Positions 49,101 through 62,401 of a stretch of DNA of 64,000 bases are shown here, one piece after another. The notes under the pieces were generated by a model. It had not been told where the DNA came from. It ran no database searches and saw only the letters and a list, made by a program, of their open reading frames with translations. Both the position numbers and the translations under genes were made by a program. This stretch comes from Formicarius rufipectus. Lineage: Eukaryota > Chordata > Aves > Passeriformes > Formicariidae. Each line of letters starts with the position of its first letter. Position 1 is the stretch's first letter. The stretch lies in the NCBI GenBank assembly GCA_013399695.1, contig VXAU01000295.1, positions 225,103 to 289,102 on the forward strand. The letters run 5' to 3'.

Positions 49101-51905
49101 TGGATCCAAAGCTCTATTTCTGCCTAGTTTATCTGAACAGGAATGTTCAATTACTGAGTGTAACTGAAGTCCTTCTTTCTGTCTGCAGGTATTTGCCACC
49201 AGGGAGCGAGGTTATCGCAATATGCTGTAAAATAACACAAAATTCAAACAGCATATTTTGAAACCATTTTAAAATATTTACATAGAGCTCCTGTGACTCA
49301 CGTAATCCCCAGCAAACCCTTGGTGATCCAAGAAGGAAAGTGTCGTAGTGGATCACTTAGACAAGTGTTAGGGACTGAATCCATTTTTTAATACCACTGG
49401 TCACTAAGGAAAGGGAGATACTTTTAAATTTTTTAATTATTATTTATTTTAAAAAGTAAGTCTAGACAAGCCATCAGAACATGAGTCAGATTTTCTTGCT
49501 GACCCTTGATTTTGAGATAATGAATTTTTGGATTGTGAAAATATCTGAAGTCTGTTTGGGCACTGTATATGCTGTCCATAATTTCCTATTTTATTTTTTT
49601 TCTATACAGCTAGGGATTATTTACATGCAAAATATGGCAGTCTTGAATTAATTTATTTATTTAAATGTTGATTATTTTATACACTGAACTATCAAAATCT
49701 GTCCATTCAGTTTAAAAACAAGATACTTAAAACATGAAAGCTCTGGATGCAAAATATTTTAATGTTGGAAATAGAGTAATCCTGTCTGAATAAACAGGTA
49801 TCAGGAAGGCAGACTGATTTCAGTTCTTCATCTGGGGATTAACACTGGAAGCTGTTGAATGAGGAATGAAGCAAGAAAGATTTTTTTTTCCATTTCTGTC
49901 TTCCACCCACATGTGCTTGATGGGAAAAGGAACAGCTGAGTTAATACTGTTAACCCTGTCTTTTTTGCTGTTGTTACAGTATCTACATGAAATAGTAAAT
50001 CGAATTGGACATGTGACATGTTTCTTAAGCAAAGGAGGGTTTGCAGCTCCAAAAGATAGGGAATTTTTCACTGGTTTTGTTCTGTACATGTGGCACATGG
50101 ATGTCAAAAGAATTTGCCAGTACAAGACAGTTTTCAGCGTGTGGGTTTTATGCAGAGTAAAAGCCTTTCCATAGCTAATGTTTACCAAAGGATGGGATTC
50201 ATGGAGTGAAATAGCCTGTATTAAGAAGACATATCAGCCTAGGAAACAAACTTCCATTGAACTTGCAAAAGATTTTTCAGATTTCCAAATATAAAATAAG
50301 AAATTTCAATGGCCAAACAGTGAAGTGATTATTTTTGTTACTGTAATTAAAAAGTAAAACCAAATTTACTTTATTATCGTGCCAGAATCATGAGCAAACT
50401 GAAACTTACTTAACTTTATGAGTCTTTGGACTGCTTTTTTTTCTGTTTTCAAACTGTCAGCAATAGTAGTAATACAACAAAAAATACAAAGGAAAAGTCA
50501 TTTACCTTGCAATGTCTTTAAACCTCTGTTATATTCTGTACGTTGAGTGGAGATTTCATCCTACTTGAAACAATTCATTCCATAACTTTTTTCTCTCTAA
50601 ATCTCTTTAGTTGATCTGGGATTGGCATAACATCAAGCAACTAAAAAGAGAAAAGCTACAAGAAGAGTATAGAAGCAGTCAATGACTTTTAGAACATATG
50701 TTGTCCAAAAGTGCTGGGGTTTTGTTGTTTTGGGGTTTTTTTCCCTCTGCATAGGTCCATATACCATATGATGTATTGGAAGGAAAAATACAAGCTACCA
50801 TGAAAACCAAGTCTGAGTTACAGGATAGTTTCATATATTGCCAAAACAGTTGTTGGATTTGTTGGCTTTTTTAAGCTAGTTCCCGTTAAAGACATCCATA
50901 GCTGTATTTTCCTGTATTGTTTTGGAAGTGCCTGCTTCATGTTCAAGCTTGTTTCTCTGTTGCCCCAAGGGTGACATTCACTGGAGTTCACTTCTGTTTC
51001 TTCTATTGAAAAAATCTCTGAGCCTGTTTCTTCTCAAGGTGTTACAAGAGATAGCAGCAATAAATTACAGATTTTAACAATGTGTTATTGTAAGTCACAC
51101 GAAAGACAATGAATGAGAAGGAAATATAAAAGAGAAAAAAATCCTATCATGCTAGATTCTTTCAAAGGGTTTCCAGTAACATGATGAAATTTTTTTTAAA
51201 AACAACAAGGTCTTAAAGATTCAAAGCTTAAGAATCAAATGCAATTTCTCCTGTTAATGTCACTTTTTCCATCTACCCCCATTTATCTCATTTTCTGTGT
51301 TTTGAATAGCAGGAAGTCAGTCAGTAGGGGTGTATGTAACTGGCCAGAAAGTGGATCTCTGGGTAAGATGAAAAAATTATTTTTTACAAAATGCTCTGAC
51401 AAAAATGTAACACTGCAGAACAAATGTTTACCTGTGGCAAGAAGTGGAGGAAATATATCTGCATTGCATTTGTTGTCCAGTATCACCATGGAGCATTTAG
51501 GCAGTGTGCCTTTCTTTACTTGGGGTTTTAATTTTTTCAAATTGGAAAAGCAGCTGTGTGAAATAAAAATCTTCAATGCAGATTTCCTTTGATACTGTAT
51601 CCCCTTCTATAAGAATAAAACCAAAACCAACTAAAAAGACTCCACCACCCATGAAGTAGTTGATTTAAGGCAGATGCAACTTCTAGGAATGGAAAGAGTG
51701 CTTGAAACTAAAGAACAGCAATGGCTCAAGAATGGGAGAGGAAGTGTTATATTCTTGGGTTTGAAAGTTTTCTATCAGAATCTCATATGTGGTGCCTTAT
51801 GTTACACCAGAGGGACTCTCGATTTCAAGGATCAAATTAGGTAGATTGATTTGAAGTAGGGGAAGGAAATACTTAGGAAACGTTTTGACTTTAACTTGAC
51901 CATTT
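46126..51905. other. Intergenic DNA downstream of PRKX, first part
   Basis: AT-rich sequence without a supportable gene, RNA gene or clear repeat family. Open frames here (up to about 122 codons, minus strand near 49820-50188) have no recognisable motifs and no splice-linked partners. A T/G tract lies at 50715-50752. Confidence 0.7.
50715..50752 (+). repeat. T/G tract downstream of PRKX
   Basis: About 35 bases of T and G in the intergenic part. Confidence 0.7.
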
Positions 51906-51993
51906 CACAAAGCGCAGGATGGTCAAGATTGGAAGAGATCTCCAGTGGTCATCTGGCCCAGCGTCCCTGCTCACACAGAACCATCTAGAGTCA
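51906..51993 (-). mobile_element. CR1 3'-end remnant
   Basis: About 88 bases resemble the reverse complement of a CR1 3' tail: the GATTGGAAGAGATCT and TCATCTGGCCCA segments, then CCCTGCTCA and CCATCTAGAGTC. Highly truncated, in the intergenic part downstream of PRKX. Confidence 0.75.
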
Positions 51994-52107
51994 AAACAAC
52001 AAAAGAGTATTTTGCATTCATGTCAAATGACATTTTTAGAATTGTGCTCAAAAGGTGAGAAAATAAAATGTACACTGCTCTTTGTTTTGTTTTTGGATTT
52101 TAATGGA

Positions 52108-52143
52108 AAAAAAAAACAACAAACAAAAACAAAACAAAACAAA
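52108..52143 (-). repeat. A/C tract (T/G on the minus strand)
   Basis: An A run followed by CAAAA/CAAAC units, the reverse orientation of the intronic T/G tracts, located outside the PRKX transcript. Confidence 0.8.
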
Positions 52144-52924
52144 TTATTTTTAGATGAATCCCATTTCCATTTAAAAGTTTTCCAAATGGCCACTAATAAC
52201 AAGTAATTTATTATTTATTATTAATATAATCCATTATACTCACAACTTTTAACTTCAGGAGAGTTGAAATAACAAGCTAAGGAATTTGTTCAGTTCTTTG
52301 TCTTCTCATATGCTGTGAAAGGACAGAGTATTTAAACTATCTGGACTTAACAGAGCTCTGAAGTCATGCAATAGACTATGTGGTGATCTCAGCTGCTGCA
52401 TGCTGGTTGCTCATGACAAGCAAACCGTGCTTGAAAGGAGTGCTGAGTTTGCTGTCTCTATAGACAGCTTCGGATTTTTATTTGGAAGAAAACTGATTTT
52501 GCATGTCAACCAGCTCGTGGTAGAAAGAATGTTACCTCAGTGACTTCCATGAGTAGAACCACAGTTTCCAGTACTTCATAAATCTTTTTACCTCAGAAAT
52601 GTAATGGCCATGCCATTGAACCTCAGTTCTCTCAAGTCCAGACAGCTAATGTGGCCTTTCCGTGGAATGTGGAAGGGAGTTGAAGTCAGTGCAGGACCCC
52701 ACTCTTTGCAAACTTAGGGGCGAAGGACTGTTGTGCTCACACTTTGCTGAATACGCACTGAATACAAAGAGTACTGGATGCTGCGCGGAACAGACCTCTA
52801 TCAGGTAAAGAAGCTTCATCAGAAACTTACACCCAACTCTTTCCATGGTGGCTTGACAAGCTGACAAATAATGAAGTCTTGTAAAATTGTGCTTGCATTT
52901 CTACCAGACAGAGTCTGGACTGTT

Positions 52925-53170
52925 AATAAGCGCTGAGGAGCTCCAATACGGCAGGCTGGAGGGTGGGAAGAGAATGCGTCACCGCGAAAGAGCTCGTCCA
53001 GGAACCATGAGCCCCAGCATGATCATGTCAGGCTTGCCAGCCACCTCTTTTCATCACAGACAGATGGGAACCAAGCACAGCAGGACCTCTCAGAAGAGAA
53101 GACGTTACCTCGGTCAGGGAAGGCATTCGAGGCAAAGGCTGGAGCAGCTCACATCTGTTCCCGGGACTGG
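52925..53170. other. CpG-enriched patch, function unknown
   Basis: About 245 bases with roughly ten CpG dinucleotides by eye, in contrast to the CpG-poor surroundings. An open frame spans it (52887-53174, 95 codons, Arg-rich) but it matches nothing I know. Could be an old insertion, an enhancer or a non-coding exon. Confidence 0.4.
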
Positions 53171-55273
53171 CTGACAGAGCTGTGCAATAGGTCTACAGAC
53201 ACAGAGCTGCCTGCACCCACCCAGCTTTATTCAAGCACCTCAAAATATATAACTACCATATTGATCATGCAGGGTGTGCCTCATGGCAGCAAAAGAATTC
53301 CCTTTAATATTTTGGCTTTTATTAATACAGAGAGTGTATCTTCTTTCCCCCTCCACTTAAAACTGTGGGAATTGGCCTGGAATACATATAATTGAAAGCA
53401 GAGGGAGACTGATGCCATTTCCAAGTTATACCTTTATTGTGATATACTCCTTGCTTACTTAGCAATCAGTTTATGTACATACAGTAATAACAACATATTT
53501 TTTTTAATCTTTCACTTTTGAAATGCCATACAATAATTTAAAAAAAAAAAATCATTCCAACATCAAGAATCATTTTACCCTGTTAATTAACAGGCCTGAG
53601 TTATTCTTTGTCCTTTCGGTGAAAGCAGAATAGGGGAAGATTTGTTCTTCCTCTGAATGGCAAAAAAAAAAAAAAAGGAAAACCATAGAAGTACTTTTAG
53701 AGTATACTCCAGAGTCATGTTTATTTTTAAACAATAGTAAATCAATTGTTCCAACCAGGCTTTGTTCCAAGCAGTTCTAAATTTGGAGTTAAAAGAATAG
53801 ATCTTGAAATGATGTGCAGGAAAACAAAGTGCTCTTCCTCTCTCATTTCCTGTTTGAATTGATGAGAATTTAGGCTCTCCTTTAGTTAATTTGGCATTGC
53901 ATTGTTCCCTCATGAACTGACTTTTACTGAAGGATCACAGAATGTCCTCACATGCAAAGTGTGAATTTATAATCTAGTGTTGTAGAAAAGTTGAGGGGTT
54001 TTTTTCCTTTTAAAATGAGCCATAGCACTATTAAAAGCATTTCAGTGGTTTTGTCCTATTGGGTAGAGAAGTGATTCCACTTTTGGCTTTCCATGTTTTG
54101 AGTATGTTAAGCATCGCCTTTTGATACTTCTGGTAACAACGCTGCAAGTCTAAATCATAGCCATAAAAGCAAAGCAAGGCACAGCGAGGTAACAGGAGCA
54201 TCAGTTGTCATGCACTAAGTGCTCTGATTCCTGCTTATGGTCCTCAGTAATATAACTGAGTCACTAGATGAAGACTGCCCCAAGAATTTAACCAGCTGGA
54301 CAAGGAACATCAAAATGTCCTTAGACAAAAGGAGATTCCGTAGATATCTGGAGGGACTGTGTCTGCTCGCTTGGGACATCAATGACTTAAGACATTAAGT
54401 GTGGACTTACTATAGAGTCTCGAAAGATTTGAGACTTGAAGCACAAGTCTTTTTATTGCATGGAGTCTGAAAAAATTTAATATAATTGAAAATTTGGCTA
54501 GTACTTGAACATGGACATGATATGACATATTATTTCTCTTGTAATAATTTAGGTGTTTCAAAACATGTAAAGAATGTAAATTTCTTCCTGCATCTGCAAG
54601 TCCATGCCCCTTAAGCCATTCACAGTCACTTAACAACATACAGTTTCTGTTTATTAACTTTGAATGTATAAATCGGGCATTTTGAAGGGAAAAAAAGTGT
54701 AGTACTTGGGGTAGCACCATAGCACTGTGAGGAGGAAAAAAACCCACAAAACAACAGAAAATTAAACCTGAATCAAATTTCAATTTCTTTCTTGGTTTGG
54801 ATTATTTTTATTTTTATTTTGATTGGTTGGTTTTTTGCTTCAAATAGTCTCACAGAGAAGTAGCTGAGAGAGGAGGACAAAGTGGTTTAAGTTACTTGAT
54901 TCATAAGAATGCTTCAACACATGATTTCACAGACAAGAAAAAGCTTTATTAATATACCAAAATATTTTTGGATCCAGGTCACATCTGAGGTCATTAAAAT
55001 GTGTGATGTGTCATCTTCATGTACAACTGTGCCATGATCCAGTAAAGAGCTTTTGCAAAGCTTTCTCAGTCTGTTCTTTCCACAATATCCTATAGAAAAC
55101 ATCTGAATAGTGAGAAAAGTTCTCCCAAGCTTGCAGTACACTGGATTTCTGCATTTTGTCAGACACTACTGAAGGGAGCCTGGCACCCTGAGTCACCTAT
55201 TTCAGCCTGAGTCAGGCTTAGTACCTTCCAAGTCGTTATCCAGCATAGCCACTGTAAATGACCTTCCAGAGTC

Positions 55274-55310
55274 AAATTAGTACTTAAATTAGTACAATTA
55301 GTACTTAAAA
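55274..55310 (+). repeat. Three-copy AATTAGTAC repeat
   Basis: AATTAGTAC recurs three times within 37 bases with short AT-rich spacers. Confidence 0.85.
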
Positions 55311-55796
55311 TTCTTTGATACTTTTATCTTTGTGAACACGGTGGAGGTGTCAAAGCATCCTGCTGTGCAATGTTCAAGTCTGTTCTGCCTCTCAGCAGAC
55401 TGTTTCTATAATGGTAGCGTAAATAGGGAGCCAAACTAAGGAGTGGTCTTTTTCCATTGTATTTTAGTAAGATGAGAGTCTGTAACCACGGTCCAACGGG
55501 AAGAAAGGAAAAAGGGACTTGTGGGGCAGAGCCTGTGGTCTGGGATTTGCACTGAGAAGTTAAATAGCAGCCAGAGAGTGAAAACAGAGTTCTGACAGCT
55601 GGTGGCGGGGGGGGAAGAGGTGAGATCTGAATGAACAACAGGGTAGGAAAGGGAAGCTGTCACAAAGCCATAATTAATTAAAAAAGGAGAGAATCTGAAA
55701 GGACTTGAATGGACAGATTTCATTTACCTTGCATCCATCTTCACTTGTATGAAAAAGCAGTCTCCCTAGAAAGGAAGCATATTTAAGGGTTTTTAG

Positions 55797-56050
55797 TGTG
55801 TTGCTCCTCAGGAGAGGCTTGTTCTTATGGCGTAGGTCTGTCTGCAGAAAAATCCCCTTCTCCCAGGAGGAGCTGGGGAGTGAAAACAGACCTGTCTCAC
55901 CTCACTCAGCCCTGCAGCGCTGCAGTCCTGTTCCCAGCAATAGGCAGCGCTCCTGCTCCTGGGGGCTGCTGCTATCACTTTAGCAAAGCCGATTGCCCTG
56001 CTGGGAACGCCTGGCTGCTTTGGTTCTGGAGGCTGTAAATGCACAGTTAT
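55797..56050. other. GC-rich patch with a 14-base palindrome
   Basis: About 250 bases, clearly richer in G and C than the flanks, holding the perfect palindrome CTGCAGCGCTGCAG at 55912-55925. Open frames overlap in several frames, as expected where stop codons are rare in GC-rich sequence. No gene family is recognised. Confidence 0.4.
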
Positions 56051-56363
56051 TTGTCCTTTCCTTGCAGTCCTCTCTCTTTTTAGCTTCTAATGAATACCAT
56101 TCTGTTATATTGTGGGTAACTTAAATAAACTCACCTATTACTGTAGTTACATGTGAAATAGCATAGATTTTAAAAGGGAGCAGTGAAGATGAACTTCCTT
56201 TCCTTTCTTGAGCTTAGGCAGGCAGGCACAGCCACACTCACAAGATGTCTGAGTGAGTGAAAGCCTCAAATCCTTTCTTACAGATTGGCACAGGTAACCA
56301 TGAAAGTACAGTGTCCCAGTTAAGTCCACTTTTGTAAAATAGTGACTACTTAGCCCCCCCCCC

Positions 56364-56381
56364 NNNNNNNNNNNNNNNNNN
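56364..56381. other. Assembly gap (18 N) between C runs
   Basis: The gap is bounded by ten C on the left and, after AGG, by nine C then a poly-A run on the right. It is likely an unresolved C-rich (G-rich on the minus strand) low-complexity block. Confidence 0.95.
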
Positions 56382-57740
56382 AGGCCCCCCCCCCAAAAAA
56401 AAAAAAAAGAAAAAGGAAAACAGAAGTTCAAAGACCACCATTTACTTTCTCATCTCTAACCATGCTTTTTCTTGAAGTTAGGTGATGTTATAAGGGTAAG
56501 GATCAAGTATGAATGAAGGAGAAAGAGAGTCAAAGCTCAGGGTTTTGCAGCCTGGTAGGTAGTCTTGCTTTCCATCCCTGGACCAGAGATTATTACTGTG
56601 CAAGGTAAACTAGTCTAGCCAGGATGTTTTCTCAGCATCCTACCTACTTCTGTAGTAGTCATAGTTTGTAGATGTACACTTGGGAACTTACTCTCTTTCT
56701 CGTCCTAAGCCTGTAGGACAGAAGACCTTGGAAGTACCATGGGTCCCTTTCTTTGCTTATTAAACTTCTTTTGTTCTTTTCTTTCCTAAGGAAACTGAAA
56801 GGATAAGGAATAAATAATGAATAACAGATTACTTATGTAATCATATAACAATCAAGGAAGTAAACAAAATGCAAACAGCTCGAATAATTACACCTGTGTC
56901 CACCTAAGACCCCATCGAGTTTGTGCTCAAGGAAGGGGAGTTTACCTACCTCTGTGCCCTTCCACACTTGATAGTTTTGAAGGGGAAGGACTGTGCACTA
57001 GCAGGATACCAGCACGAGGCCTGTTTCCTTGCTCTCTGTGTATTTTTAATGCTCTTCCAAAGTAGGAGCAAACAGCTGTGATGGGAGCGTGAATCATTTG
57101 CTCTAGGTCATATGTTGAAGAGTTCCTGTGCCCTTTCATGGTTTTAAACACAGTGATGATCTATTAGCACTTACATGCAATCCAGTTTTGGTACAGCTGC
57201 AAGTCCTGGAGTGCTGCAAGTGATATAAATGAGGTTGGCTAAAGCTCCTTCTATTGCAACGCATTGTCCAGCTCTGGGGTTTACACTTGTATTGTATTAC
57301 AAAAGCTTTGGCCAAACTTCTTTCTTCCCCAAGGAAATTCAGCACAGCTCCCTCACCCATCACAAAGTCCAAATCAGAATCACATTTCTGGACAATGAGC
57401 TGGACTCCTGGCCCCAGGCCCAGCTCCTAGGTCTGTCTGGGGAAGCATGTAACAGCCTTGAAATCTGCTCTGTGGAGCAAGACAGAGGAAAATTGCTTTT
57501 GTCCATCCTAAAAGCTCACAGCAATAAGGGGAGATGGATGTGCCAGAGCTGGCTGGAGCTCTTGATTGTGATGGAAACATAGCTCTCCCACTCCTCAAAT
57601 ATCTATCTGCTACATTGATTTTGTCTGATTTCGCGCTAGCATGAGCAATCTAGGGGGTGGAAGCTGAGATCATTTTCTGATAAAGTAAAACATCTGTTAA
57701 CCTTGAGTGCTATCATGTCTGCCTCCAGCAGCCAAGAAAC

Positions 57741-57773
57741 CCACATTTCTGCTCCACATTTCTGCTCCACATT
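57741..57773 (+). repeat. 13-base tandem repeat, about 2.5 copies
   Basis: CCACATTTCTGCT occurs twice in perfect tandem, followed by a partial third copy CCACATT. Confidence 0.95.
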
Positions 57774-60700
57774 ATCACTGGGCGATACTTTGACCAGTAG
57801 GAGAAGTCTAGGGAAATTCTTTACGCAGCAGAGAGTAGTGCTAGTGGGAATCAGAAGGGTGGCCACACCAGTTCATCAGTGAGGTCCCTTGAAATGGAGG
57901 TCTTCTCTTTCACATGGATTAGTTGTGCATGGTCAGTTCTGCTCAGAGAGAGAAGGAAGTTCTGGTAAATCAATAGTCAGGAAGTGAACCTGCAGAGGAT
58001 GCAGGAGGCAAACCAGTGTCTTCTCAGAGTTATTTTCAATGATAATATTGGCAGAGGTTTTTTTGATGTGTATAAGGGTTTGAGTTGTCACTGCACGGAA
58101 TTTTTGAACTGTGAAAGAGAACATTTGAGTAAAATAAACCTTGTTTTTTTCCAGTCAGAATTGACTGTGCCCTATACATGTAGGGATTGAAATTGAGAGT
58201 TAAGCAAAAAGCAGAATCTTCACTTAGGGTATCTGTAACAGTCATACCAGGTGGCCCTCTCTCAAACTTGAAGGGTGCACTCTCCCAGGACCCAAGGCAA
58301 TCAGAAGTCTGGCTTACTTTGTGTGTGATAATGACAGACAGACTTAAAATTTACTTTGATAATTATTTTTTTTCTATATCTGTTGCAGAATCTTACCTCT
58401 AAATGACCTGAGATAGTTTTCATTTTTCTGAAGCTCATGGCTTGGGATATTGATACTCCCCTAAGAATCTCTAATCAGAAATGTTTGTTATTGATATCTG
58501 TTTGTGTACATTTGGTTATTGAGAAAGCAGAGCAGAGAGGTGCCTACTAAATTATTTTGATTAAATACCAGATACTGTGTTCTAAATGGAAAAATCAAAC
58601 ATTTTGCAGAAATCTAACTAATTTGATATCTAACAAATCATCAATGATGTAAGTCGGATTTTCTACCTAATATCATTATGGCTATGTAGTTGTTACTCTT
58701 TGAAGGTTCTTTAAATATATCTCAACAGCAATGCTAACAGCTGTGGGTTCAGAAATGAAGAATGCAGTTACTGTTCAGATCTGACTGAATTTGGAAACTT
58801 TCCTTCCAATTTATTGTAATTATATCACTGCAAGAGGTGCTGTTAAACATGTTAAAGGGTCAATGAGAGAGAATTTAATTATATCATGCTGACAGTTCTT
58901 TCGCTTTCCATGCATAAAGTATTAAGTGTTAAAATCCCTGGACTAATTAGTAGGAAAATGAAGATTAATGTCTTATCATACTGTAAAGAGAAGGAAATAT
59001 GGGTAATGTTAGTGAAAAAATGATCACTGATAAACTAGACAGCTATAATCCTTTTGTGGGAAAGACTAGGATAACAGAATATGACATTTGGTTTTGTTAA
59101 TGAAAAAAAGCAAACTTATGAAATAAAACAAAACTCAGATGTTTGATCACTTCAGGGTGACATCATATAGGCACTCCCTGCCTCCACATATCCTCACTGC
59201 ACACTTTCCATTGAGAGCTCACTGTGGAGGAGGGTGGCTGGAAACAGCTGCCTTGTCTCAAATATTCCAGATAGAAGCTTCTCAAAACAATCTGCTGGTG
59301 ATCAGGGAACTTGTTGTGACTAAATAATTTTTAGTGGATGTTTCATGAATTTGTCTTATTTTCAAAGCTCTGCTTCCTTCAGGATTTTCTATTGCAAGAG
59401 TCATGAAAGACAGCTAGTCTTAATGTTGTTTGTGTTATGGGTTGTTGTTACTCTGTCCCTAGGACACAATTTTATGATCTGTGTATGTACTTGTCAGTTT
59501 TGTACTGTGTTCAGTGCAGATGAGTTTGCTTGGATGTGAGTTATGCAAATAATTAGTAACAGTGCCACCCACCCAGAAATCTGTGTCCTGAATATCATAA
59601 GTGACAGTCATGAGGGAAAACTGATGTGCAAAATGAAATTACTTGCTTCGAGTCACTTAATTAAATGGCCAAATTCAGCCTGCTGTCCAAGATTTCTGAA
59701 CGCCAGGGCCTGTTTCTCTTCTAACCAATCCTTTGGTGATACCACATGATGCAGGAGCACAGCAGAAGGAAAAGGCACTGTGTCCATCTATGTTACAATG
59801 AAAAGCAAGAAATATGATGGAGTTAATAAGGACTTCGGGACAAAAGAGATAATTCTTCTAAGACAACCTTCTAAGAACATACTCTGCAGGAGTAGGAGTA
59901 TTTCAGATTGTATGGAAGTGAAGACAAATTCATTGCACTTACAGGTTGTCCAAAAACATAACTCAAAAAATTGAGGTGATCACACACACTGGCTTTTTTG
60001 CTCACTTACACAACAACGAACACAAATCTGCAATATTTCCTGACTTTCTTTTGACTATGCATTTGAGTAGAAGCATTTTCAAGAACAACGTTTGAGTTTA
60101 ATGCAACTATTATTGGCTTTTTTTCAGCAACAGTGAAGATACACAGCTTCATAATTCTTTAGACCATTTTCTGAATATTTTTTAGTATCCACCTGCCATT
60201 GTTTTTTGGATACAGTTATTAGTAAGTATTCTATCAACTCCCCATAGATCTGTACTGACAATATTTTCCACAAGCCACATGATGAAAATATTTATCATTT
60301 GGATGAAATAATGAAAATGACCTTATTTGATTTCCTCGTGTAATGCTGCCAAAGTCTGTAACAATAATGATGATAAATATAAACTTAATATTTTAGCCAA
60401 TATTTTGTAGTGAAAAAGAATCAGAGGCATTATATTCAACTGTATAATTGCTTTGTAAGGACTTTGAGATAGAGCAGCTGGTTAGAAACAGAAATAGTTC
60501 AATTTACCTCATTTGAGTGTGCATTTCCACGGTGAAATACTCTTGGTTTGTACATTAAAACTGTGTTAGATGGCAAAGACACTCCCAGAGTCCATATATG
60601 AGGGTGTAAAACTGCAACATAGCATAAAACAGAACCACAGAGCTATTTTTAAAAAAAAACAAGCAAATCTTTTATTCTAAAAACAAAATATCCTCTAAAA

Positions 60701-62237
60701 ATACCAATTGCAACAATAGCTGCAGCCATTTCCATGTTTATCTCCTAAAAAGCACTATATAGTCATAGAAATCTATGTGCCCTTTAATATATCCCCACAA
60801 ACCTCTGCTCTTTTCTGGTATTTGTGTGCCAGACATCTAAACCAGTTTTAGCTGCTCTATTTGAGACTGTCTGCAGAGGAAGAAAACAGGAGCTGTAGGA
60901 AACAACCCACCGCTGACCTATTGGGTTTCACTGAAACTGCTTTGTGGGATTAGGTGGAGAGATTGCAAATAAAAGAAGAATGGAAAAATCTATGCATCTT
61001 TGTGTCCTGAGGCAATGTCTGACAGTTAATTCAAGCCTTCCCAGTGCCATACATTCACTGTCGTATCAGCTGAGAACCAGGATTCTGCTGCTGAGCTGAA
61101 GCTGTAGAATTGCCTGGCTGTTGAGAGGACGTGCAAATTGTTGGTGTTCCCAGCTGACTTGATAACAGCAGCCCTGGTGCCTTCTGCTATTGCCTTGGTT
61201 TCACAATAAATATGTAGTTGGTGGGTGGGTGTTTCCAGTCGGTGGTGTCTACAAGCCGTGTTTAGCAATAGTCATGTAGCAGTAAAAATAACCAAGCCAG
61301 ACTTTCCCGACAGATCTCTTTCCCTTACACCGAAAGGAAGAAAAGCAAAATATATTGCTTGCACTTTCCACACCCTGGACATGATTTTAAGGCCTTTCTT
61401 TTTCAATCTCACACATCTTAGTTTCCTTTCACCCCCTTTTCACCCAGCAAATACTAGATGCATAACAAAACCTTTAGACAAAACCAAAGGTGATGACAAG
61501 TCTGAAAATAAATATTACAGTACTGTAAAGTGCTCTTTGGCATTTGGTAAAGATAGCTTCATATCCCTTGTTGGTTTTTCCCATCTTCTTCATGACTATC
61601 AGTTCAGCTACAGTTTCCAGTAGCCCATAACATATATTAAAGAGATCTTTCTTCTGATTGTAGCAGAGATGGCATGAAGCCAAATTGTGGACTCTGGATC
61701 TGTTGTGATTGGACCTGTTTTCAGACCCAGGGATGCTTTCTGCAGAGAGAAAAGATTTACTTGTTCAGGGTCTGCACATCTTTCTGCCAGGCAGGCATGT
61801 TGCCCATAGCACATTTTCTGGTGTTAAGTCTAATTTAAATGTGGTTTCCTCTACTTCCTTACACTAGCCCTTCGTACTTAGAGTTGATCTCATTATCAGG
61901 CAGATTTTCCATATGTTCAAGTGTTTGCTTTCTCAGTTCCATCCTATTACTGCTAATAAACTCCCTCATACCATGTTTAATAATTTCTCCTCTTACTACC
62001 TCCAACTGTATGCAGACAACTATATGTTTCCCTGTAGTCAGAATTTAATCAGATCACACATGCTGAACACATTAGGAATTTCCAGGGATTTATGTGCAGA
62101 ATGGCTGGCCCCATATCAGCAGGATTTTCTGGAAAAGGCCAGTCCCTCACACCTCCCAGTGACCTGGGAGCATCAGTCCTGGGATCTGCTGAAGGGTGCT
62201 CCACTGGAAGAGTGGCCAGGAGACATTTCTCTGGGCA

Positions 62238-62332
62238 GGAAGGGAAGCAGGAAGAAAGAGAATGAGAAAAGGGAAGAGAATGAGAAAGGGAATGACAAAG
62301 AGAACAAGAAAGAGAACAAAGAGAAAGAGGAG
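62238..62332 (+). repeat. Purine-rich low-complexity tract
   Basis: About 95 bases, mostly G and A with few pyrimidines, built of GAGAA/GAAAG-like units. It creates the Lys/Glu-rich middle of a chance 208-codon open frame at 61913-62539. Confidence 0.85.
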
Positions 62333-62401
62333 CTTCTTTCCCTTCCAGCACCTAGAGGAGAGCTGAGCATGGGTGTCAGGAAAGGAATTTTGTTACATGT
62401 T

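Larger units (their letters stand above)
51994..55796. other. Intergenic DNA, second part
   Basis: It starts just after the CR1 remnant with an A/C tract (52108-52143). A CpG-enriched patch lies at about 52925-53170, and poly-A runs at about 53540 and 53668. The rest is AT-rich. No exon can be argued; the 134-codon minus-strand frame at 54379-54783 shows no family motif. Confidence 0.65.

Noticed and set aside
49820..50188. Overlapping frames of 122 and 102 codons on opposite strands
   Set aside because: Mutually antisense frames over the same DNA with no known family; chance stop-free stretch.
54379..54783. A 134-codon open frame on the minus strand
   Set aside because: Composition follows the AT-rich DNA; no recognisable motif and no exon signals.
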